Below are positions 20,215-30,300 of a stretch of 64,000 bases of DNA, piece after piece (the stretch's first letter is position 1; every line of letters starts with the position of its first letter). The stretch spans positions 62,001 through 126,000 of the forward strand of contig NZ_JAKCFI010000015.1 in NCBI RefSeq assembly GCF_021412625.1. Direction: 5' to 3'. The translations under genes and the position numbers were made by a program. This DNA comes from Myxococcus stipitatus. Lineage in GTDB: Bacteria; Myxococcota; Myxococcia; Myxococcales; Myxococcaceae. The notes beneath the pieces were generated by a model. It saw only the letters and a list, made by a program, of their open reading frames with translations. It ran no database searches and had not been told where the DNA came from.

Positions 20215-20777
20215 ATGGCCTCTCATCGCAGCGGGGCGGGCGACCCGGCCCGGACGCTGGAGCTCCTCTGGCGCAAGGAGGTCCCCACCCCGTCGGGACA
20301 GCGCGGCCCCAAGCCCACGCTGAGCGTGGACGCCATCGTCGTCGCGGGCATCGCGCTCGCGGATGAGGAGGGCCTGGACGGCGCTCACCATGCGCAAGCT
20401 GGCCGCGCGCCTGTCGGTCGGCCCGATGACGCTCTACACCTACATCCCCGGCAGGGCGGAGCTGGTGGACCTTCGTGCTCGGCTTCGTCGAGTCCACGGC
20501 GCGGGCCTCCGCCGCGGCCACGGCCGCCCGACGGGAGTCCTCCCAGAGCGACGAGGAGTGGTGGAGCGCGAACGCACCGCTCCTGTCTCGCATCCTCGAC
20601 CCGGCACGCCATCCCCTCGCCGCGCGGGTCGGCTCCGCCGCGGGCGCCGCGCATGGCGCCACGCTCGACCCGGACCACGCCTTCCGCTTCGGCCTCGAGC
20701 GCGTCCTCGACGGCCTCGACGCCCTCGTCTCGAGCAAGGGCCGCAAGCGCCCAGGGCCTCCGCGACAGGCTCCGTGA
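20215..20777 (+). pseudogene. TetR-family regulator broken by two single-base insertions
   Basis: Three overlapping frames, read in succession, make one TetR-like protein. The first frame gives RGPKPTLSVDAIVVAGIALADEEGLD. A one-base insertion around 20379-20381 moves to the second frame, ALTMRKLAARLSVGPMTLYTYIPGRAELVD, the helix-turn-helix. A second around 20472 moves to the third, LGFVESTARASAAATAARRES to LDGLDALVSSKGRK. Each shift is in the same direction. Without correction only about 55 correct residues are made, so the DNA-binding domain is cut. It may be a genuine pseudogene or contain assembly errors. Its target is unknown. Confidence 0.75.
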
Positions 20778-20862
20778 CGCGCCGCGCATCGCGCGTGCAA
20801 TCGACAACGTGAATCCTCGCCTCACGGCTTACACCGAGAGTGAGAAGTGATTTCCTCGGGCC

Positions 20863-22332
20863 ATGCGCCCAGCCCTCCCGAGTCCCGCTTCGAAGTGTCG
20901 AGGCTCCACGCGGTACGTCGTGCTCGCGGTCGTCCTCGCGGGCCTGTGTTGGCCCACGTGGGCCCATGCGCAGGCCTGGTCACTGACGACAGCGCAGCGA
21001 CAGGCCTTCCTGCGTCACTACGCGCCGGTCATCCTCAAGCGAGGCAACGGCGACGACGGCCGTCATGGCTACGACTGGGTGACGAGCTTCGACTTCGACC
21101 GGGACGGGAACTTCTCCAACAACAAGATGAACTGGAAGCAGGTGCCCCAGTACATCGACGCCGCGCGAGCGGGCACCGGGGCGTACTCGGGGTGGCGCAT
21201 CCGGCCCACGCTCTACACCGCGCTCATCGAATACATGGACGGCGCGAGCAAGAACCTGAAGCTCATCTACCACGTGTACCACGCGCTCGATAAGAACGCG
21301 GCGGGCGACTACCAGCTCCACGACTGGGAGCGGGTGGAGCTGCTCGTCACCAACGCGGTCGGCAATCCAGGCGCGGGCGAGTCCGTGGCCTACGCCGTGG
21401 TGACGCAGCACAAGCGCAACGTCGTGCGCCGCGCGGGCCATGTGGACCTCAACTTCCTGCAGACGCCCACCGGCAAGCACCTGCTCATCTGGCAGGCGGA
21501 GTGGTCCGACAAGCTCGCGGCGGCGCACGGGCAGGAGCTGCGCTTCGTCACCGACCCGTGGACCCTCTTCGCCGGGCGCCTCGCCAGCGCGGGCAAGGCC
21601 GAGGCGGGCGTGAACAACGACGGCGGCCGGAAGAACGTGCACTACGCCTTCGTGCCGGAGGACGCGCCGGACGCGGTGGCGACACTCGGCGCCCAGGCCA
21701 TCACCTACGCGACGGCGGACGCGCTCGCCAGCCGCTACGACAACGGGAAGACCGTCACCTGGCCCGACGTGAAGCGCGTCACCTACGAGCTCCAGGACCT
21801 GGCGGACATCCTCCCCACCCACTGGCAGCACGGCGGCTACGCGACGCACTGGCTGGACACCGCGCCCATCGACTTCTACCTGGAGAGCGCCCTCGTCAAC
21901 GAGGCGGGCGCGCCAGAGGTGAGCCCAGGCATGCAGCGCTTCTTCCCCCAGACGCGCGACATCGAGAACGAGGACGAGCGCGAGGGCTACATCGCCAAGA
22001 AGTGGCTGCTGGGCACCTTCGAGCTGAACGAGAGCGCCTCGGACTTCGGCGGCGGCGGCTCCAATGCCTTCCACGACAACGCCTGGGCCAGCACCGTGGT
22101 CGACTCACGGGGCCGGACCCGGGCGAGCGCGAGCGGCTACCCCACGTCCGCCAGCGCCTTCTGGTGGCAGCACGACTACTTCGTCCACTCGGGCCTCTCG
22201 GACTCGACCGACGGCGTGGAGCAGGGCTTCTGGCTCCCGGGAGCATGGTACCGCCCGGAGAGCGGCGGCTTCGATGGCCGGTGGGTCCAGCTCTTCGATG
22301 ACCGGCCCGGGTTGGAGTCAGGACAGCGCTAG
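20863..22332 (+). CDS. secreted protein of unknown function with a DWE...QHK motif pair
   Basis: A 489-residue exported protein with a signal peptide ending near AHAQA (about residue 37). The mature part starts FLRHYAPVILKR and contains HDWERVELLV and, about 20 residues later, AYAVVTQHKRN. This resembles the DWEH...SQH layout of Vps62-type proteins, one of which is encoded 6.5 kb away. The C-terminal third is Trp- and Tyr-rich (FWWQHDYFVHSG, GFWLPGAWYRPE). I recognise no enzyme signature. The stop overlaps that of the convergent aldo-keto reductase gene: both use the shared CTAG at 22329-22332. Confidence 0.6.
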   Translation: MRPALPSPASKCRGSTRYVVLAVVLAGLCWPTWAHAQAWSLTTAQRQAFLRHYAPVILKRGNGDDGRHGYDWVTSFDFDRDGNFSNNKMNWKQVPQYIDAARAGTGAYSGWRIRPTLYTALIEYMDGASKNLKLIYHVYHALDKNAAGDYQLHDWERVELLVTNAVGNPGAGESVAYAVVTQHKRNVVRRAGHVDLNFLQTPTGKHLLIWQAEWSDKLAAAHGQELRFVTDPWTLFAGRLASAGKAEAGVNNDGGRKNVHYAFVPEDAPDAVATLGAQAITYATADALASRYDNGKTVTWPDVKRVTYELQDLADILPTHWQHGGYATHWLDTAPIDFYLESALVNEAGAPEVSPGMQRFFPQTRDIENEDEREGYIAKKWLLGTFELNESASDFGGGGSNAFHDNAWASTVVDSRGRTRASASGYPTSASAFWWQHDYFVHSGLSDSTDGVEQGFWLPGAWYRPESGGFDGRWVQLFDDRPGLESGQR

Positions 22333-23366
22333 CGACCACCGCCCAGCAACGCGCGGCGGTCGCCTCCCATCGTCGCGAGCATCCACCCTGGATACTCCGG
22401 CGGCAGCCGGCTCGCTTCGTCGATGGCCGCCAGCTCCCGCGCGCTCAGCACGAGCTCGGCGGCGGCCAGGTTGTCGTCCAGTTGCTGGAGCGACTTCGCG
22501 CCGACGATGACGCTCGAGACGTGTTGCTGGTGGAGCACCCACGCCAGGGCCACGCGGGCGACGGACGCCCCGTGGGCCTCGGCGATGGGGCGCATCACGT
22601 CGATGACCTGGAAGGCGCGCTCGCGGTCCACGGGCGGGAAGTCGAGCTGCGCGCGGCGGGTCCCCGACTCGGCCTGCTTGTCACGCCCCACCTTGCCACT
22701 CAGCAGTCCCCCGGCCAGCGGACTCCAGACGAGCAACCCCACCCCCTCGCTCAGCAGGAACGGCGCCAGCTCGCGCTCCAGGTCTCGCCCCGCGACCGAG
22801 TAGTACGCCTGGAGCGAGTCGAAGCGCGCGAGCCCCAGCCGTTCGGAGAGGCCCAGCGCCTTCATCATCTGCCACGCCGACCAGTTCGACACGCCCACGT
22901 AGCGCACCAGCCCCTGGCGGACGAGGTCATCGAGCGCGCGCAACGACTCCTCGATGGGCGTCACCGGGTCGAAGGCGTGGAGTTGGTAGAGGTCGATGTG
23001 GTCGAGCTGAAGCCGCTTCAAGCTCGCCTTCACCGCGTCGAGGATGTGGGCTCGGGAGGCGCCTCCCGCGTTCGGCCCCTTCCCCATGGACATGAAGCCC
23101 TTCGTGGCGACCAGGACCTCCTCGCGCTTGACCTGGAGGGAGCGCAGCGCCCGCCCGAGCATCTCCTCGGAAAGCCCCTCGCCGTAGGCATTCGCGGTAT
23201 CGATGAGGTTCACCCCTGCTTCGAGCGCGCGAGCGAGCAACCCCTCGGCCTGCGCCTGCTGGACGTTGCCAATCGGAGCGAACCGCCCCGCGCCTCCAAA
23301 CGTCATGGTCCCCAGCGAAATCTCGGAGACGAACAGCCCCGTACGCCCCAATTGCCTGTAACGCAT
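22329..23366 (-). CDS. aldo-keto reductase
   Basis: A 345-residue NADPH-dependent oxidoreductase of the (beta/alpha)8 barrel AKR superfamily, reducing aldehydes or ketones in the cytoplasm. The catalytic tetrad is complete: D56 in LIDTANAYG, Y61, K89 in VATKGF and H130 in YQLHAFD. The cofactor-binding segments VGVSNWSAWQ and IVGAKSLQQLDDNL are present. The start at 23366 (MRYRQLGRTGL) has GAGGAG 7 nt upstream and matches the usual AKR start. The divergent neighbour is an AraC regulator, which very likely controls it. The stop codon overlaps that of the preceding gene. Confidence 0.93.
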   Translation of the reverse strand: MRYRQLGRTGLFVSEISLGTMTFGGAGRFAPIGNVQQAQAEGLLARALEAGVNLIDTANAYGEGLSEEMLGRALRSLQVKREEVLVATKGFMSMGKGPNAGGASRAHILDAVKASLKRLQLDHIDLYQLHAFDPVTPIEESLRALDDLVRQGLVRYVGVSNWSAWQMMKALGLSERLGLARFDSLQAYYSVAGRDLERELAPFLLSEGVGLLVWSPLAGGLLSGKVGRDKQAESGTRRAQLDFPPVDRERAFQVIDVMRPIAEAHGASVARVALAWVLHQQHVSSVIVGAKSLQQLDDNLAAAELVLSARELAAIDEASRLPPEYPGWMLATMGGDRRALLGGGR

Positions 23367-23482
23367 GCACGACTCCTCGGATGGAATGGACCGACGCCGA
23401 CTTCGCGCCCAAGCGCCTCGGCGTCCGATGCCTGGAACGTAAAGGGGAGCATTCTCCGGCCCTATGCTGTTCCTCGAAGACT

Positions 23483-23500
23483 CTTGGACAATCCTCCAAG
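23483..23500. promoter_or_regulatory. candidate operator between aldo-keto reductase and AraC genes
   Basis: A perfect inverted repeat CTTGGA-N6-TCCAAG lies in the 177-nt divergent intergenic region, 44 nt upstream of the AraC start and 117 nt upstream of the reductase start. It is a plausible regulator or promoter-proximal site; AraC-type proteins often bind direct repeats instead, so the reader is uncertain. Confidence 0.4.
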
Positions 23501-23543
23501 GGCCTTTCTCTTTCGAGCCAGTCCGGCGAAAAGCAGGCACACC

Positions 23544-24488
23544 ATGGCAAGCCTCCCTTCACGTGCGGCGACCTCACCGACCGACGACGCCGTCGCACGG
23601 GTGATGGGCGAACTCGCGTCCAGGCATGAACGGGCGCTCGGTCGCGACGGGCACATCTCTCCGCTCCCCGGGCTCCATCTCATCCGCGCCTCCGCGCCCG
23701 GCAAGCCGGTCCCCGCGACCTTCGAGCCGATGCTCTATGTCGTGGTCCAGGGACGCAAACAGGTCACGCTCGCACGCGAACGCTATGTCTACGACCCCGC
23801 GAACTACCTGCTGACGTCCGTGCCCTTCCCGGCGACCTCGAAGCTGCTCGATGCATCCAAGGAGCATCCGTATCTCTGCATTGGCATCTCGCTCGACCCC
23901 GCGCTGGTGAGCTCGGTGTTCATGGAGCTGTCGGCGGAGGGCGACACGGCCCGGCTGGAGCCACGGTCCACCCCGCGCGCGGTCGCGGTCGGCCCCGTCG
24001 ACCTGGGCCTGCTGGATGCGGTGCTCCGGCTGGTGCGGCTGGTGGACTCGCCACGGGATGCGCGCCTCCTCGCGCCCCTCATCCACCGGGAGCTCACCTA
24101 CCGACTCCTGGTGGGCGAACAGGGAGCGCGCCTCGCGGCGCTCGCCCTGCGGGGCGGACACACCCACCGCGTCGCCCGGGCCATCACCTGGCTGCGAGAA
24201 CACTTCGACGAGCCCATCCGGGTCGAGTCGATGGCCCGCTCCGTGGGCATGAGCGCCTCCGGCTTCCATCACCACTTCCGCGCGGTGACGGGCGCCAGCC
24301 CCCTCCAGTTCCAGAAGCAGCTGCGCCTCCAGCGGGCGCGTCACCTCATGCTCAACGAGTCACTCGACGCGTCGACCGCGGCGTTCCGTGTCGGCTACAA
24401 CGACGCCTCGCAGTTCAGCCGGGAGTATCGCCGCCTGTTCGGCGCGCCACCGCTGCGCGACGTCACCCGCCTGCGCGGCCTGCCGTGA
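23544..24488 (+). CDS. AraC-family transcriptional regulator (AraC_N cupin type)
   Basis: A 314-residue regulator. The N-terminal half has the AraC_N pattern: LHLIRASAPGKPVPATFEPMLYVVVQGRK followed by YDPANYLLTSVPFPATSKL. Then comes a linker IHRELTYRLLVGEQGARL. The C-terminal double helix-turn-helix includes VESMARSVGMSASGFHHHFRAVTGASPLQFQKQLRL and AAFRVGYNDASQFSREYRRLFG. Members with this N-terminus commonly control an adjacent oxidoreductase; here the divergent aldo-keto reductase is the natural target. The gene ends 31 nt from the convergent hydrolase gene with a hairpin in the gap. Confidence 0.9.
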   Translation: MASLPSRAATSPTDDAVARVMGELASRHERALGRDGHISPLPGLHLIRASAPGKPVPATFEPMLYVVVQGRKQVTLARERYVYDPANYLLTSVPFPATSKLLDASKEHPYLCIGISLDPALVSSVFMELSAEGDTARLEPRSTPRAVAVGPVDLGLLDAVLRLVRLVDSPRDARLLAPLIHRELTYRLLVGEQGARLAALALRGGHTHRVARAITWLREHFDEPIRVESMARSVGMSASGFHHHFRAVTGASPLQFQKQLRLQRARHLMLNESLDASTAAFRVGYNDASQFSREYRRLFGAPPLRDVTRLRGLP

Positions 24489-24490
24489 GC

Positions 24491-24511
24491 CCCCGGGGCC
24501 AGTGCCTGGGG
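24491..24511. terminator. stem-loop between convergent araC-type and EEP genes
   Basis: CCCCGGG (24491-24497) pairs with CCTGGGG (24505-24511) through six Watson-Crick pairs and one G-T wobble around a 7-nt loop, in the 31-nt gap between two converging stop codons. Confidence 0.4.
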
Positions 24512-24519
24512 CCCGCGAC

Positions 24520-25305
24520 TCACCGCGGGAAGTCCAGCACCGCGCGCACCGGGTAGTGGTCCGAGCCTCCCGTCCGAAGCACCTTCGCGCCGGACAGGGA
24601 GAGCTTCCGGCCCAGGATGTGGTCGATCTCCACCACCGACGGCAACATGGACGTCGCGCCGGGCCAGGTCGAGCCACAGTCCGCGCCCTTCCCGTCGCAG
24701 GCATGGACGAAGTCCGCCGCGGCGAAGGCCTTCATCGCCGCGCCGGAGCGCTCCTCGTTCATGTCGCCCAGCAGCAGCAGCGGCCCCTCCTCCTTCGCGT
24801 ACCGCCGCACCAGGGCCGCGCCCTGTTTCTCGCGGAGCACCGCGTTCTTCGCCATGGACTCGAACAGGTCCTCGTCCTTCGTGTGCCGCGCCCCCGGGGC
24901 CATGAGGTGCACGCAGGCGACCTTCAACCTCCGCCGGCCAACGCGCACCTCCGCCTCCAAGCCAGGCATCCGGTGTGGCTTCTGCGCGAAGGGCTCCGCG
25001 CGCGTCACCGGATGCTTGCTGGCGATGCCCATGCCCCAGCTGCCCTTGCGGGGCAGCAACCTCGAGTGGGGATACTTCGCCCCGAGCCGCTTCCGGAACG
25101 CGTTGGCGAAGCGCGGCGTCAGCTCCCGCAGGCAGAGGATGTCCGGCGCCTCCTGCTCGATGACGTCCAGGGACCTGCCCACGTCCTCCTCCGACGCGGA
25201 GTAGAGGACGTTGTAGGTCATGACCCGCAGGGGATCGCGCGGCTCGGGCGCCGCGCCACCGACCACCACGACCAGCAGGGACACCGCGAGGCTGGAGGGA
25301 CACAT
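24520..25305 (-). CDS. secreted endonuclease/exonuclease/phosphatase (EEP) family hydrolase
   Basis: A 261-residue protein with a short signal peptide (SLAVSLLVVVVGGAAP). The EEP fold is shown by VMTYNVLYS, the metal-binding Glu in LCLRELTP, the HLMAPGARH loop, GDMNEERSG and the C-terminal TGGSDHYPVRAVL, carrying the SDH catalytic motif. Substrates in the family range from DNA to phospholipids; export favours an extracellular nucleic acid or lipid but does not prove it. An in-frame GTG start at 25398 would add 31 residues; the 25305 ATG was chosen because the signal peptide begins there, although no strong ribosome site is seen. Confidence 0.8.
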   Translation of the reverse strand: MCPSSLAVSLLVVVVGGAAPEPRDPLRVMTYNVLYSASEEDVGRSLDVIEQEAPDILCLRELTPRFANAFRKRLGAKYPHSRLLPRKGSWGMGIASKHPVTRAEPFAQKPHRMPGLEAEVRVGRRRLKVACVHLMAPGARHTKDEDLFESMAKNAVLREKQGAALVRRYAKEEGPLLLLGDMNEERSGAAMKAFAAADFVHACDGKGADCGSTWPGATSMLPSVVEIDHILGRKLSLSGAKVLRTGGSDHYPVRAVLDFPR

Positions 25306-25545
25306 GCCGGACACGCGCAGCAATCCACGGGCCAGGAAGACCGTGGCCCGTAGGAGACACCCGGGACAGCGTGTGAGTCCCACCTCCGGGTGCCCCACCC
25401 CAGGCCATGGCCGGGGCGCATCCCTGCTTCATGACAGAACCATGACGAAACCCAGGACACCTCGAGCCCATCTCGCGACGACGCCCTCCTAGGTTGCCCC
25501 CTTCGATTGGCGCGCGCATGGAGCGTCTCGCCACGAGGAGACACG

Positions 25546-27246
25546 ATGCAGGGGACGGACGTCACGAGGCAGGGGCACGGAAACACGGTGGGACGAACGA
25601 GCGCGTCCGGAGGGAAGCGGCCGCGTCGGGTGGTGGTGACGGGCCTCCTGGGAGCACTCGCCCTCTCGGTCCTCACGGCCGCCGACACACCCGAGCCCGC
25701 CACGTGGCTGGCCAACCCCGAGGCGCAAGCGCGCATGAAGCGCGTGGAGGAGGGGCTGGCGCCCGTGCCCATCCCCGATGAGAAGCCGCTCCGCCTGTCG
25801 TTGGAGCGGTGGATGGCGCTGTATGCGATTCCCGGCCTGAGCATCGCGGTGTTCGACCAGGGCGAGCTCGTCTGGGCCAAGGGCTACGGGGTGAAGGAGG
25901 CGGGCGGCACCGACCCCGTCACGCCGGAGACGATGTTCCAGGCCGCCTCCATCGGCAAGACGCTCACCGCCGTGGCGGTCGCGCACCACGCCGAGCAGGG
26001 GCGCTGGTCCCTCGACCAGGACGTCAACAAGCTGCTGCGGACGTGGAAGGTGCCGGACAACGGCTTCACGAAGAAGCGGAAGGTCACGCTGCGACGACTC
26101 CTCAGCCACAGCGCCGGCGTGGCCAACCACGCCCCCCAGGGCTACCTCCCGACCCAAACGCGCCCCACCCTCACGCAGGTGCTCGAGGGAAGCGCCCCCT
26201 CGCTCACGCCTCCCGTGCGCGTGGTCGCCGAGCCGGGAAGCACCATCCAGTACAGCAACGCCGGGTTGGCCATCGTCCAACAGCTCATGGTCGACCAGCT
26301 CGGTCTGCCCTTCCCCCGCCTCATGCACGACACGGTCCTGTCGCCCCTCGGCATGGCGCACAGCACCTTCGAGCAGCCCCTCCCCTCGCACCTCGCCACC
26401 CAGGCCGCCACGGCGACCCGCGCGGATGGCGCGAGCCTCGAGGGCCGCTGGTTGACCTACCCGGAGATGGCGGCCGCCGGTCTCTGGACCACGCCTTCGG
26501 ACCTCGCTCGCTTCGCGCTCGGCGTGAGCCGGGCCTGGGCGGGCGAACCCGGACAGGTCCTCTCCCAGAAGATGGCGAAGCAGGTGCTCTCTCCCCAGGA
26601 AGCCTCGAAGGCGGTGAAGCCGAGCCCGGGCCCGTGGCAACGCGAGGTCTTCGGGCTCGGGTTCCGGCTCCCCCTCCAACAGGCGTGGTTCGGACATGGC
26701 GGCTGGAGCGACGGCTATCGCGCCCAGCTCACGGCCTTCGCCAGCTCCGGCAGCGGCTTCGTGCTGATGGCCAACTCGGACAACGCCGCGTTCCTCTTCC
26801 CGCTCATCGCGGACAGCATCGTGGCCACGTATGGATGGAAGGGCTACACCCCCAAGCCCGTGTCCAGCTACGTGGTGGTGGACCTGCTCGTGCGGCTCCG
26901 GGGCGTGGACGAGGCGCTCGCCTGGTTCCGGGCACGACATGCGACCGGCGCCCCCGACGTGGCGAGCCCCGAGGTGCTCGATGCCCTGGGCCACGCGATG
27001 CGCTCCATGGACAAGGTGGCCGACGCGGTGAAGGTGTTCGAGACCAACGCCGCGCTCTTCCCTGGCGGACCAGAGGTCCACACCAGCCTCGGCGACGCCT
27101 ATGTCGACGCGAAACGCGAGCAGGACGCCGTCACCTGCTACAGGCGGGCCCTGGAGCTCGCGCCGGGGGACCCCGAGGTCCGCGCGCGGCTGGAGAAGCT
27201 CGTCCCCAGCCCTCCCGCCGCCACGCCACGCGGCGCCCATCGATAA
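25546..27246 (+). CDS. serine hydrolase (class C beta-lactamase fold) with C-terminal TPR-like repeats
   Basis: A 566-residue exported protein. A membrane-spanning signal (VVVTGLLGALALSVLTAA) precedes the hydrolase domain with S135/K138 (SIGKT), Y236-S-N238 and a HGGWSDGY third motif. The last 100 residues form TPR-like helices (DALGHAMRSMDKVADAVKVFE and SLGDAYVDAKREQDAVTCYRRALELAPGD), suggesting a protein-interaction tail. A GAGGAG site lies 5-6 nt before the ATG. It resembles the tandem pair at 15-18 kb only in fold: there the repeats are N-terminal. Substrate not predictable; bacterial members act on D-Ala peptides or esters. Confidence 0.85.
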   Translation: MQGTDVTRQGHGNTVGRTSASGGKRPRRVVVTGLLGALALSVLTAADTPEPATWLANPEAQARMKRVEEGLAPVPIPDEKPLRLSLERWMALYAIPGLSIAVFDQGELVWAKGYGVKEAGGTDPVTPETMFQAASIGKTLTAVAVAHHAEQGRWSLDQDVNKLLRTWKVPDNGFTKKRKVTLRRLLSHSAGVANHAPQGYLPTQTRPTLTQVLEGSAPSLTPPVRVVAEPGSTIQYSNAGLAIVQQLMVDQLGLPFPRLMHDTVLSPLGMAHSTFEQPLPSHLATQAATATRADGASLEGRWLTYPEMAAAGLWTTPSDLARFALGVSRAWAGEPGQVLSQKMAKQVLSPQEASKAVKPSPGPWQREVFGLGFRLPLQQAWFGHGGWSDGYRAQLTAFASSGSGFVLMANSDNAAFLFPLIADSIVATYGWKGYTPKPVSSYVVVDLLVRLRGVDEALAWFRARHATGAPDVASPEVLDALGHAMRSMDKVADAVKVFETNAALFPGGPEVHTSLGDAYVDAKREQDAVTCYRRALELAPGDPEVRARLEKLVPSPPAATPRGAHR

Positions 27247-27370
27247 ATCCCCGGGAATAACACCCGGGGGCCCGCCGACGTCCTCCAGCCTGGAGTCGAA
27301 GTGCTCCCTCCGCGGCGCGCGGGGAGCCCACGCGCCCCTTGCGTGGGCTGGAAAGGCATCGGTCAAGGCA

Positions 27371-30300
27371 ATGAGTCATCCATGGCAGTCCACGACGAGC
27401 CGCAAGGACTCGGGGCGCGGGGTCGTCCTCGCGGGCCTCGTCGCCCTCTCCTCCGCGTGTCAGCCGGGGCCCACGTCCGGGGAGCCCACCCCACCCGAGT
27501 CCCCCTCCGAGAGCACGCAATCGCTCGCCGCGCTCCCGAAGACCTGCCAGGACGTCAAGAACCAGCAGTACCTCACGAAGGATGGCGAGTACCTCCTGTA
27601 CTACGAGGGGGAGCGGAGCAAGCCCTGGAAGGCGTACTGCCATGGCATGGCGGGCACGCCGGTGGAGTACCTCACGCTCCCCGAGTCGCACCTCTTCTCC
27701 AACTTCTCCGAGTACGCCGCGGGCGACCACTCCCCCGGCACCACGGTCCGGACAATCTTCCACAAGCTGCGCATCGACCCCACCACGCTGCGCGTGCGTG
27801 CCTGGGACAAGACCTTCACGACCTCCACCGGCCAGCTCACGCACGGCCCGACGGGCGCCACCGTCACGGTCATGCCCTACGCCACCGCGATGGCCTGCAC
27901 CGGGGGCGACTCCGGACGCGCGACGGTCGACCTGCGTGGCACGCCGTTCATCCTGCCGTATGCCCCCTTCCATGTGGACGGGTGGGCCCGCGCGGGAACC
28001 ACGACGCGCGAGCCGGGCGACCAGGTCGCCACGCTGACGGGCGGCGGCGCCTGTGGCTGGAACGGCCCCACCCTCACCGCGTGGGAGGACCCCCTCGACG
28101 GCGGCATCCTGCCCCTCATCTACGACGTCGCCGCTCCGACCTGGAAGGTGGCCGCGCGCGTCTATCCCGTGGGCGGCTCGCCCACCTCGGGACAGGCGCT
28201 CGACCTGGGCTGGTACGACATGCACCAGCTCACCGTGGGCAACGACGCCATCAACGCGGTCCGCGTGCCCCGGGGCTGGAAGGTCACCCTCTACACGGAC
28301 TCGGGCTTCCGGGGCACGCAGCACATCTTCACGCGGGACACCGACCTGACCGGCCACGTCGTCAACCTGCAGACCTCCAGCATCCACGTCGAGGCGCCGG
28401 TGACGGTGTTCACCCAGCCCAGCTTCACGGGCGAATCGCGGGAGCTGCGCCCGGGTCGCTACACCCTGGAGCAGCTCGGCCTGACGAGCGCCACGTTCCG
28501 CTCCCTCAGGATTCCCGAGGGGTTCCGCGTGACGCTCCACGAGGAGTCCTTCGACTACGGCCGCTACCAGGTGCTCACCCAGGACACCGACCTGGCCACC
28601 GGCAGCTACATGGACGGGAGGGTCGCCGCCCTCTTCATCGAGTCCCCCTCGCAGCGCGACACCAACGTCGTCTATGGCCACTGGCAGTCCTCCGGCGGCC
28701 GCGAGGTGCGCCATGACGGCAATCGGCGCCTGCTGCTGAGCGGGCTCGGCGTCGAGGACGAAATCGTCACCATCGACCTGGAGTCGGCCGCGGGTCCCGT
28801 CCTCTTCCTGTCGAACGGCACCGATACCCCGGTGGCCGAGTCGGTCCTCATCTCGCCCACGGTCGCGCGCCTCACCGTGGCCATGCGCAGCACCGAGGGT
28901 CCTCCCATCCTCATCGCCGGCACGAGCCAGCCGGGGAAGAGCGGCGCTTTCACGGTCCGCGCCAACAGGGGGCGGCTCCAGTACGCGAGCTACCTGGAGG
29001 CCAAGGTCGTGACCGGCTTCCATTTCATCTATGACGACCGGGGCACGGGCGCCGCCGGCAACCTCTCCGTCTGGCGCCCCGCGGCGGACAACGCCCAGGG
29101 CTACTACTCGCTGGGCGACGTCGCCATGCCCAGCCACGGCGTGGCGCCGCGAGCCGGCTTCGTCGTCAAGGACAAGGGCTACGGGGGGCTGCTGCTCCGT
29201 CCCAAGGACTACGCCCTGGTCTGGAGCAGCGAGGGGACGTCGGGTGGCCTCAAGGGAAGCTTCTGGCAGGCCCTCCCGTTCGACGGCTACACCTGCCTGG
29301 GCGGCATCGCGAACAACGATTTCTACAAGCCGCCCCTCGACGCCATGCGCTGCGTCCGGAGCGACTTCGCCGTCCAGGTCGCCTCGCAGCGGGTGTGGGA
29401 CGACGCGGGGGCCAAGGGCTCCAAGTCGAGCGTCACCCTGCTCGAGACGCGGAGCGACGCCCCGCAGGGGTTGTACACCTCCACCCTGAATCCGGTCGCG
29501 GGTCGCTACCTGCCCGGCATGTTGCTGCCCCCGGTCTGGGCGCTCAACCGCAGCGCCCTCGACAACCCCGAGTTCAGGGGCGGCTTCGTGGACGACTACG
29601 CCGTCATCCAGTTCGCGCCCCGCGTCTGGCTCCACTCCGACGAGCAGTTCCTGCCCTCCACGACGGAGTACTTCCTGAAGCACGTGAAGGAGGTGAACGG
29701 CCACCTGACGACGCTCCAGCCTCTCGGTCCCCCCGGCTGCGACGAGTGCGCGGACCCGCCGTTCCTGCGCGGGCTCCATCCCAGTCAGACCCACGTGCCC
29801 GTCTACGCGCAGCTCATCCCGAGGACCGTGGCCGGGACGCCCACGAACATCACCGACGTCATCTACTGGACCTTCTACGACTTCAACCTCGGCAAGCACG
29901 TCTGCATCGGCGGTCGAATCGGAGACACCTGCCTGGGCTACTGGATGCAGCTGGGCAACCACGTGGGTGACTGGGAGCACCTCACCGTGAGGTTCGTCGA
30001 CGGGCGGCCCACGCAGGTGACGATGAGCCAGCACGGCAAGGCCCCCATCTTCGGCTACGGCGGCAAGCATCTGCCGATGATGGGCCTGCATCCGGAGGCC
30101 TACTCCGCGCTCGGCTCCCACGGCCTCTATCCGGACGCCGCCGTGCACGAATACATGAACCTCTACAACGGTGACTCCCTGAAGGACGTCACCAACCGGG
30201 GCACCGCGTGGCACACCTGGGACAAGCCGGTGGTCTTCCCGTGGCAGCCACAGGGCACGTTCAAGGGCTCCCTGTCCTGGCTCAACATCACCGCCGGCTG

